Below, one piece after another: positions 35,901 to 47,200 of a stretch of 64,000 nt of DNA. The notes below the pieces were generated by a model. The model was given only the letters and a program-made list of their open reading frames with translations. It was not told where the DNA came from and did no database searches. Made by a program: the position numbers and the translations under genes. Positions within the stretch are counted from its first letter, which is position 1, and the number at the start of each line of letters is the position of its first letter. The stretch covers positions 4,305,001 to 4,369,000 of the forward strand of contig JAINUG010000007.1 of the NCBI GenBank assembly GCA_029706075.1, read 5' to 3'. This DNA comes from Aldrovandia affinis. Its lineage: Eukaryota; Chordata; Actinopteri; Notacanthiformes; Halosauridae.

Positions 35901-38900
35901 TACAGGGCTCTGGTCCTGTGGGATGTGAACACACAGACGTGCAGGCATGGTGCATGGTGCATAATCACCATCTCTGAAGGACCAGCGGTACATCATTTAC
36001 ATTGATCTGAGCCCCAATGGCAGTGAGGGCTTTTTTTCTTCTTCTGCGGGCCCCACCATAACACATAGCAATCATTTCACACGCTTCAGAGTAGGAGCTG
36101 AGTTAGAAGAAGAGAGGGTCGTAGAATTTACTCGCAGGTGAGAGAAAGAGGGAATAAGAGAATGAGAAAGGGTGGGAAACAGAGAGAGAGGGGGAGAGAG
36201 AGAAGGAGGTGGAATGCTGAGTTTCTCCCGGGACAGCCATCGGAGGGGGGTTACTGATTCATGGGACAGGTCACAGACAGACATGTGATCTGTTTCTTTA
36301 ACCCTGTGCTCGGTGTACTCAGCAGGCTAGGCTTGTTTGAGGAGAGGGGTAGTAAATCACGAGTGAGCTGTTAACGGGCGCGGAACACGAGCCGCTGACC
36401 CAGGATGCCGAACGCCACTGTGAGAGAGCCAGGGAGCTGTGACACGTTACTCAATCGGCTTTCACTCTGCATGTCCCTCTGCCCTGCCCCTCGTTACACT
36501 GACATATGGAGCCTGAGGTGAGGGGGGAGCTAGAGGCCATTGGTGGGGTGCATTACACACCAAAACAGCGGCACTCACTGGCAGCAATCTGTAACTGTAG
36601 GCCGTCCCACCTCTAAGTCAGCTGGCTATTAGGATTGTTATGGGGGGGTGGTATGTGAGGGGTCTGACCCCTGCTAAACAGGTGAAAAGATCCTCTCTTG
36701 TTCGATGCGGTCAAAGGGACAGTCACTGCCACATGATCCTGGCACTTACTGCACATGTGACTTTGCATCATGCTCTTCCCCTCGTCAAATCATGAGTTTC
36801 GGAGAGGACCTGACGCAACGACACCCCGTGGAGGAAATCCAATTTATTGCAAAAAACAAGGTCATAGGTAATGGGAACAAGGTGATTTTTCACAGACATC
36901 TCGCTGTAGACCAGACATTCTAAAGTGCAACCTTCTTTTTCACATTCTTCCACAAAGGCAGGAAACCGTAGGTGGCTTTGACCTTGTCCCGAATTTAAAT
37001 TAACTGCTTCTGGAAGGGGGGGGCAGCGTCTTACACACAAGTCCCGTGTTGCTGTCTGCAAAACGTTGAACATATTATTCAGCATTTCTCTTCTACTTAT
37101 CTCATATTTTCAGCACTCACCAAATTAAAGTTTGCTTAAAATCTGGGTGCTGCGAATGCATCAAAGATTAATTACTGCTTTTGGCATTGGAAGGAAGTAG
37201 AGCTCACAGATGCAAGTTTGTTGTACCGCCTCATTTGCAATGTTTTGCCACCTCTGCATTGGAGAAAGTGCCTGGGCAAGCCCAACTGAGTTTAACTGAT
37301 GTTGAATTTCGGGACTGTGAGGCTTCATCCAGCTGGGAGTGTGCTATCGCCTTTCCCATTGTCTTATGACAGTCGCGGCTGTTATACAGTACGTCCGGGG
37401 TGCCCAAGTTCGGTTCTGGAGATCTACTGGGCATGCAGGCTTTTGTTTCAGCCCAGCACTAACACACCTGATTCCATTAATCACTTCACTAACACACCTG
37501 ATTCCACTAATCAATTGCTCGTCAAGGCAATGAGTGTTCGAATCAGGTGTGTTAGTGAAGGGCTGGAACAAAAGCCAGTAGATCTCCAGGACCGAACTTG
37601 AGCACCCCTGCAGTACATACATACCGGAATCTTCTAGCACACGTGTTGTAGCAGGGGGTGATGGGGGTGGGGGGCTGTGGGTTGGTCCTGAAGCCTATTG
37701 GTAGATTCTTATGTGATAGAAATCACCAAGCGAAATGAACAAGCTGGGCAATGGTGCGAAAAGGGAAAAATAGTATACTGTGAGACAGTGACCCAGTGAA
37801 AACGGGTCATTGGGGTGGAAGGTACAGCACGTGATGGAGTTTCCCTCCTTGTTTTTTTTCGCCAGGCGGAGGGAGAAGACAGCCTGAAAAAGATGCAGCT
37901 GATGGAGCTGGCTATCCTCAATGGCACGTACAGAGACGCCAACATCAAGTCACGTAAGGATGATGTCATCACAGTGCGCCACCACACTCTAGGAGGGCAG
38001 GTCCAGCATCCAACAGGGAGATAGTCACACTTTCACACCTTATCTTGAATTGTGAAAAAATGTGTGGAAACATTTGACTTCTTCAAATTCGGTCAGAAAC
38101 TTTGTGCATATCCAGACAGTGACAAGCTCTGGCTGGTTATGTGGTCAATTGTTGTTGCACTGACATCATTTGAAATCCCGGGACGTCTGGGCGGCTGACC
38201 CACAAAAATACCCACTTCCACGTGCGAGTCTACTTCCAGAAACATCTGCAGCCTGCTTCACGTTGTTATAATGCTATAACCTGTTTCTTTATTCCCCACC
38301 AGCCATTAATGTTGTGACAGAGCACTTACTAATTATGTTTGTCTGCATTTTCACAATGGGTTGGCCATTCATGAGCCACTAATTGTTACCTCACAATGTA
38401 ATAATGAAGTCTTTCACCAAAATAATTTGAAATTTGGGTCTTTTGTCTGACACTTAAAAGTCTCGAGTCGATGAATAAAATGATTGTTTCTGTGTTGTTG
38501 TAACAGGTAAAAAGGTGTCAAGTGTTGAGAATTGTGAATCTGTTGAGAATTTTATTAACTATGGCTCACAGTAAATCTGCAGCTGTCATGCAGCAAAATT
38601 TGAACCACTTTTATCGGTTGGTTCTGGGGTTGGAACAGAGACTAGGGTTCACATGACCTCCAAAAACACCCCTGACGTTAAGCCCCCCCCGGTTTATTTC
38701 TGTCCAATTTTATGACCTTTACCCTTGAGTGCATGTTTATTGGGCTCCCAACATGCCGTTAACACATTCCACTCAGTCCAGAGTAGGGCTGAAATAGGAC
38801 ACACAATTTTGCTCGAGGTGCAGCAACCGTGTGGTTGGTTTGTTCCATTATGACTTGCCCTTGTTTTCAGTCAACATCTGTCCTTGAATCCAACTCACAA

Positions 38901-41146
38901 ATAAAAGCAAGAATTGCTTATTTTCTTCACAAACACAGTCTGTTGTGTTCAGTGATCACAAAAGACTATCGGAAAACACTAACCATTGCATTTATTTTTT
39001 AGCTGAGAAATAAGGGTAAATATTTACCAATTCCATGGGTAATCTCACTATGCAGTATGCAATCAGTATGCCTATAGCTTTTGACCGCTTGGTGACACAA
39101 TTCAGCTAAAGGACATTCACTCTATTTTTTTTCTTGTTTTCCGGTAGTCTTGACTGGTCAGCTAGTTTGCAGGAAACTGATAAAAAAAGGTTTTTTTTAA
39201 ATACAGCCGTTTAAATAATTAACTATGAGGTGGACAGGTTTCCCTGCAGTGCTTCAACGTTTCGAAAATGAGGACAGCACTTACTTACAAAAAATGAGTT
39301 AAGCGATAACGATGGTTATATCACAAAACGCACCACAAAACCATAACAAAAATGACCAAATAGTGCCTTACAAAAAGTATGCAAAGTACGCATTTACTTG
39401 AATATAAAGTGGATGGGTAGACTACCTAGAAAGCTACTGTAGTGACTGCCGTAGATAGACCAGGGGGAAGGTGGTAGACATTGTTCACCCTTTGATACTG
39501 ACTATTTTAGATTTGTTTCTCTCTCTCCTTTTCTCCCTCCTTCTCTCTTTCTCTCCCTGCAGCAGCCCTCACATTCTCCCTGGCAGCCACCGCCCAGGCA
39601 CCCCGCATTATTGCAGGCCCCACCCCAGTGATGCCCAGCGCCATGCGCACCCCCACCCCGGTCGCGCCCACCCTGATGCCCCTGATCCGACAGATCCAGA
39701 CCGGCCTCATGCCCGGGGGGCCACACCCGGGTACCCTCATCCCCCAGCACGAATCCGGGCTCATCTACGCCCCCTACGATTACCCGTACACACTGGCCCC
39801 CACCTCTATCCTGGAATACCCCATGGACTCCAGCGCGGTCTTAGGTAAGCCCCAAAAACCACCAGAGGGGCCCTGTTTGACCCTGGAGAATGGGTCAGTA
39901 TTAGCATTAGGGTAGAAGGAAGGGAGCTGAGCTTTTTAATCCAGATGCCGGTTCCCTGGTGGGGCGTAGACGTTGTACCCCTTGAGCGTGAAGGTTGCCC
40001 CCTCAGTAGCTATAGAGATGGGTAAGATGTCAAAATGCATGCTGTGCCTACATCGCCATGGATACGGGCGCCCACTAAGTGAGCGCTGTGAAGAAGCGCT
40101 TGAGATTTTAGAATGTTCTTTTAAAGCGTTCCTCTGACATAAAGGTTAGTTGTACGCCTCTCCCAAAGGAAGCCTGTGTTGGAATAAATCAATGAAAAAA
40201 GGGAGCAGGTTGTGCCAGACTGTGGCTGGGAGACCTGCAAGGCTACACATAACGGACCACAGGGAGGGAGGGCTCCTGTTGGCAGGGCAGTCCGCATCTC
40301 GTAGGACACGGTATTGACCTCCACTGGTCAATAAGGCTCCTGCACTTTGCCTTAGTTGTGCAGTCTTCCAGAATGATTGCTGGTGGTTTTCGGAGTGAAG
40401 CTGTGGCTGGCTTTGTGCGTTTTGGAGGAAATGCACATTGATGTCCCCACACAAATTAAAGCAGGATGTTGCAGCAATAGATTTTTTTTTTAAGTGACTC
40501 TGAAAGGCAGAAAACTTCTGTTGTACTTGAGCACCTTTGCTATGCTGATGTTTCACTGTGTACGTTTAATTCGCAAGTTATACGGTTGTGAAAAAACAGT
40601 TCACCTTCCAATATCCTGCAGATTGAGTCAGGGATGGGTAGCTACTGTAACTGATTGTCCAGCTGTATGGAGAGGGAGAGATTTGAAACAGCCTCGCTGC
40701 AAGAGCAGATTCATTTAAAAAATAATGCAACAACAGAATTATTAGTCAAATAACTCAGTCTGAACATCCAGAAGGTCAAGCTTTTTTTTCTTATTTTTTT
40801 AAATAAATGTAATGCAATGGATATAAGCCATGTAAGTGGTGCAGCAGAGTGTGTTTTTGTTTATTGAGACTGCTAAAAAGGAGAACCAGGGATTGTATTG
40901 CAGTGTTGTGTTTAGGATGCGTTTTCAGTCAGTACACTACATTCACAAGGCACTGGCCCTGCGCGTTCCTGTCACAGTGTGCCCTGGTGAACCCTTCTCT
41001 TGGGAACAGCACACTGACCCCAATACACTGAACAAGCAGAGTCTTATGTAGGCGTCTTCCCCTTTATTTCTTCCTTCATTCCATGAATAAGTTCATTTGG
41101 ATTTTGCGCCTGCGTGTGGGCTTTTCACCTGGTTTAAAAGAGACAG

Positions 41147-41206
<60 letters not shown>

Positions 41207-44200
41207 CACAGAGGGGTAGAGAGACTGACAGAGAGAGAGATAAAAGCCCTGCAGCTCAGTGTTAGCAGTCCCAGTGGGAGGACGTTCTCTCAGGGCGGCT
41301 TATCTGGACCGAGGGGGGTGATGATGCAAGCTGTGTGTTTTTACCCCGAGGATGTGACTCTCTCCCAGACTCTAATTCGCCTTCCCTTCCTTTACTCTTC
41401 AGGTATGGCTTTCCCCACCAAAGGCTAAAAGCGTTCAAGACTGGTGTTTCTGAGCCCCTCGTCCCACCTGCCCACTAACCCGTGTGCTAACGCTCGCTTT
41501 GTTTCACAGCGGCCTCTGAATAGAGTCAAAACAAAATACAAAAAAAAAAACATACAAAACTCGGCCCAAGCAGTCATTCAGATGGTTCTTTGCTGCTGGT
41601 GTCGTCCCTGGATATGTGTCACAGACAAATTGTTGTGTGGGTGTGCGGGTGGGTGGATGTGTGTACAACGCAGTACACTGCACACAGATGGATGTATTTT
41701 TCCCTTAGAAATGTAATGATGTGTTAAAACATGAAATCCAGACAGGAAGGAAATGCTCTTAATATATGACAAAGTGCTCCCCCTTTAAATAAATTATTTA
41801 TGTAATCTTTACATCTTTCATATCTTTTCAGTTACCTTATGCATATATTGTAGACTATGCTGCCACATACCACGTGCTCAGTATTGACTGTAGTGCATGT
41901 AAGCATGTGCATGAAATTACATTACATTTATGAGAGTGGCTAAAGTTCATATACACTATTTGGTAATATAGACTATACGCTTTTTCATATATTGAGAATA
42001 TATTCCACTTATTTTCGATTTCATATTTTACCATACATTCACGAACATTGTGTTTTTCATGACTGCTTTGATTTGGTATAAAAAAACACTGTTTATACTT
42101 TACTAATCATTTAATTTATTGCATTTTTTGTACTCCTTGTTGTCAAACTTGATAAATGAAGACTGTGGATGCAGTTTAAAGGAAAAATTCACTCAAAAAT
42201 GATTTTTGTATATTTGCCACCTGCAGACGATGATACAAACACCCTAGAGCATGATACATGTAATCCCCCACTTGACAAGAGAGAGCTCCTAAGATTTTGA
42301 CAAATCCCATCTATGTGTGAGCACTTGTCCCCTGTCAGTTGAGCAATTCGGCAAATCGATACAATGTTCGAATCTCAATCTCCCATAGTTCATCGAGTCA
42401 TCGTCTATGATGCTTATGAGATGGTGAAATGCTTGATGGGAATTGAATGTACAATCCCAATTTGAAAGATTTGGTTTTGACAGGCACAACGGAATGTGAA
42501 AACAGTTTGATTTATAATCAAGCTATATTTGGTGTAGATTACAACTGCAGCATATGGCTTGAATTAAGTGCGGTGAATTTTTCCTTTAAGATTTAAACAC
42601 TGAACTTTGTCAGTGAACGATCAGTATTATATTGAAACATTTGAAGGTTTATCTGGGAAACCCAATTAAACCAGTGAAAGGGGGAAAATGTTAAACCATT
42701 CCTGCGTGTCCTTTGATTACGCGATTCGTAAGTCCTGCATGTTGTCAGTAATCCTGTACTGAGGAATCAGAACCAAACAGGCCCGTCTAGTTTACTGGCA
42801 GCTCAGTGCAATGGACTGCCGCTGTGCTAGAAATCCTATACATATTCTCTTTAAAAATATATATTGTGCCTTATTTTGAAGTTTTTTTGTAATTTAAGTA
42901 ATTTGTAGATGTGTTATGTCATTTCATTATTATTGTTATATTATAAAAAAATGGAAACTACTGTTTTTTTTTGTTGAACTGCCTGTAAAGGATAAATCTT
43001 CTAACTATGCTTTGGTGTTGTTGCAATTTAAGCAGGTGCAGTGGCAGCTAAGGTTCGGAGGCACGATATGCGTGTGCATCCTTACCAAAGGATAATGACC
43101 ACCGACAGAGGTTAGTTTAGAACGCCAGCGTTTCACACTGCTGCACACTGCACTCACTGCTGGTGAAGAGATGTCAGCTTTGCACCAGAACTTGCTTTGT
43201 GAGCATGCTCAGAACTGCATGACACACATTTGCATGGGGAAGATGTGAATCCTTTTTTTTTTTTGGGGGCGCCATACCTGCAGGAATGGGTCTTTGTTAA
43301 TGGGATGCAGGCGCTAAACTAGGTTCAGCCCATTCCCACAGTGGGGGCCGGGGGCAGCTGGAGTAACCTAACAACGCAGGAAACTGGTGGATCTGGTCTG
43401 GCCAATTACAAACCAACATATAAGGACACATACAGTATTCAGACCCTTGAACAGTTTCACGTGCCTCAGAGCTTGAAATCAGGACACTTTTAACGAGGAA
43501 TGATTATTTCTGATCAACAAAACCTACTGTACTCCACACTGTCGAAGCCATTCACTGCCTGTCTGAGGGACCTTATTATTGTACACAGACAGAGGCCATT
43601 CTAAATTTGATAATAATTCCATAACCTATTCCAAGTTTGCCATAGGGTATGAATACTTAGACAAGAAAGACAATAATCAATTTTTTTATTTTGAATAAAT
43701 TACTTGTATGTATTTATTTTGCCTTGGCTATGTGGAGTAGGTTGTGTAGTGTCCTGATTTCAAGCTCCGAGGCAACAAAATGTGAAAACTGGAAGGGTCT
43801 GAATACTTTTGCAAGGCACTGTACATATGTTCAAATATTTATATATAAATGTACATGTGAATCAAATGGGCTGTACTCTTGAGCGCCATTGCTTTTCTAT
43901 GGATTCGGCTGTACATCTGTTAGTGCAGACTTCTAAGGGAGGGTCCCCAAACAATCGTTCCCTGTCCTCTTTCCCTTGGGAAATTCCTTGATCCACTTTT
44001 GAGACTTTTGCTCGTTTCAAGTCATTTGTGAAAGTCAGAAACTACATTGTGTTAAGTAGAGAGCAATAAAAAACATAGTAACTACACACCAACAAGCAGG
44101 ACCTACACACTGTGTTGTGGAGTGGAGGCAAACAAACAAGGCAGCGAAACAATTATTGTGTAACAATTAATGAATTAATATGTTAAACAGAGATCAATGG

Positions 44201-47200
44201 AGGGACCAATGAAGCATATAACGTGCATGGCAGAGGCCTGTGCATACATGTATTTATCAGATATACTGTTACACTCGCCATATTGGTGTTGCATTGAACA
44301 AGAAGGGTCAAAATAGTTGTTCTGTAGTTAACCCTTAGACCCACGTGTTATGCACACACACATAGCGCCGTTCTGCCAGACAGGAGAGCTGCGTGGGTGT
44401 GTTTGTGTGTGCCCGTTTTACCCATTGTCCATTTGTGCCCTTGCATGCGTAGTATCTAATTACCATATAATTTGATCAACCAGCTGTTTTAAATACCAGA
44501 AGACCTCCCCTGCAATTCACCTTTTAGCTTGAGAAATTATTTGTGGTTTATGGTGGTTTTGATGACAGTGACTATGACAGCCTAATGATAATTTCATAGG
44601 ACCATTTCATTAGCTGTGGAGCTGGCAAGAACTAAAGCTTCTAACAAGACCCCCCCCACCCCACATACACACATGGTACAGGAATAACAGAAGGAAGGAG
44701 ACGACACATATTTTGGCTTATTAGCAGATAATTAGTGCTGATCCAGAGGCCATGCTCTGCTCGCATAGCAACACTCCACAGAATATTTCACATCTCATGA
44801 GTTTTCACCTTATTCAAAGTCCTGCTTGATTTTTAGGAAAATGCCTTCTTTAAACATTTCATTTTTAGTATGTTTATTTTACTGCAGGTTTTGTTTTTAC
44901 AGCTTTCGACCTGCGCTTTGTGTGTTGGCTGCGCATTTCCTTGGCTTGTTTTTTTGTTTGTTGTTGTTTCGCTTTTTTTATTTTGGGACCAATACGTTTT
45001 ACTGAAAGAGGTACTGAAATATTTTTAACTCACCCACAATCTCACATTGATTTACCATACTTTTACACTTCTAATTTGCCTAATACACAGTAAGCAGTGG
45101 TTAGCATATAGCTCATTCCATATGAATTGGGCTGAAGAGAACTGCTGCACAAGTATGACCGACGGTAAGGGCTATAATGTGTGCTGTTGGAGTCAAAACT
45201 GCACCCAACCTGTACACTCGGTGAACAGAGAACCATACACCCCCCCCCCAATACACACTGTTTTTGTATGGTGCTGAGACTGTGAAGACAAAATCACATG
45301 CCTACTTTTATGCTTACTAATTTATATCAATGCACAAACACACTAACAAAGTTGTCTCTGATTGACTATGAAAAATGCATCTAAATTTTTCACGAAGAAA
45401 AGTGGCATCAAAAAATGTTGTTTTTCTTTTGCATGTTTATTTATTTTTCATTTGCTTGGAAAATATATCTTTCATCAATATTATTTTTCTCTAGTTATAC
45501 TCAGTAACAGAAAAAAAAACTGTTATACTCCATTTGAGCTGGGTGTTTCTGCGATGACACACACCTAACTGTGTCCGAGAAGAAATAATATCTGGAGGAG
45601 GACAAAGCAGTTCATCTTTCTGTCAGTCTGTGTGCTGCAGTGTTCTGGGCTGCAGAGACTGAAATAGCCATTACTCGTCTCCACATTTTGTCGAACAATG
45701 CTGTCTGACAGGGACACTCGAATGGGTAGATTCGGTATAAAGGGTTATCCATGTCAGTGGAACAGAAAGCAGTATATTCTTTGGCTGCTATAAGTGGGAA
45801 GTTTACTTTCTTCTTTTCTTTTTTCTTTTGCTACCGCTAAATGTTGAAACATTTGTCAGCTCAAACTCCTGTTTGTATGTACACCTGCTGTATTTCAATT
45901 AATTTATGAAGCAGTGGAGCAAGTTCAATATTGCACTGATTGGGTCAAATGTGTGTCATCTCCTCTGCCTTAGTTTGGCAAATATGTACAACAATAACTG
46001 CAACCAGCCTCATGAATATTATACAGGTATATCCTGTTTAACGCTTGATAGCCGTTTGACTTGCTATAATGCTCTTTCATCCTCGTGAAAAGCCATTGTT
46101 ATTTATATATATATTTTCTAAATTAAGAAAATCCATTGTGAGAGTCAAAGGGTATCGCTCTAAACACGCCACTAACTTTGATCTAAGTGCTCAGTAGTCT
46201 AAATAAAAATAAAGTAACAATTGTTTCGCTTTTGTCCAGTCAGTCGGTGCTTCTTCCTGGAAACAGCATCTAAAATAACAAATCGCAATTCATAGCACAT
46301 CTTATAAATACTATAATAAGTCCCTAGTCTTTTTATGTGAGATTTCCCGTAGAGTGCACATGTCCTTTGTCATTTGGCATAGTCAGAAATGAAAGCTCAA
46401 TTTGTATTATAGAACGGACTATGCATCATTAGCTGTTTCGTCCATATTCTTTCAAATAAAATAGGGGTTGAAAACAGATTAAACTCGGGGAAACCGGGCG
46501 CACAAATATATTAGCTGGCTAACCAACTCCAGCTACTAGCTACTTAACCTCTGCTATAAAAGCACTTTCATGCAACCGTGGTGGACAAGGAATTATTTGA
46601 TCAGGACTATTAGTTCAATGTTAAAGTGATTCCTCGGTGCCTTTTAACCTTTAGTGCCGCGTTTTCTTGCGTGCATCCCCTGCGGTAAACGGGCTATACC
46701 TGTATGCACTCAATGAAGTTGTGCAGCTGAGTCTCAAAATGGACCTCTGTGGAGTGGGCAGAACCAATTTAAGGTGCACTTTGTTCATGAGCAAAGATCT
46801 GTGTGAATGAATTAAATAAGATATACCACACGAGAACTTTTTCTTTTAAGTATAAGCTTCTTTGTGTTGTTGTTGTTGTGGTGGTTAATGCTCTTGGATG
46901 TTTTTGCAAAAGAAAATAGTATTTACCAGAGGGTTCTTAAAAAAAAATAAAAAAAATATGTGTGTACATTTGAACAAATTATAAAGCAGAAATGTAAATG
47001 AAATGTCAAATGTTATTGTCTTTGCAAAGAAATAGCAGATGATATCCCAGAGTTCTTTGTAGGAAACACAACAAATATATTATAGTGCCATATAGAACAT
47101 TTCTATATTTTTTGATATACTTTATAGGGATTTATACTGTACAAGGCTTTTCAGTGTTTATATTAAAGTGAATTTTGTATTGTCCATGTCCTGTAAATTG

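Larger units (their letters stand above)
26604..37865 (+). other. qki: qki intron 4
   Basis: This is an 11.3-kb intron. It holds a 46-bp-unit minisatellite (28.9-29.9 kb), a solo LTR (30.51-31.48 kb), a CR1 tail with a MITE (32.69-33.02 kb), an antisense CR1 tail (about 34.0-34.3 kb) and a hAT MITE (37.4-37.6 kb). A GC-richer stretch at 32.1-32.5 kb and the 34.6-37.1 kb region show no recognised coding potential. Confidence 0.8.

Noticed and set aside
39502..39764. Gly-rich minus-strand frames opposite qki exon 6
   Set aside because: They are antisense shadows of a GC-rich, proline-coding exon.
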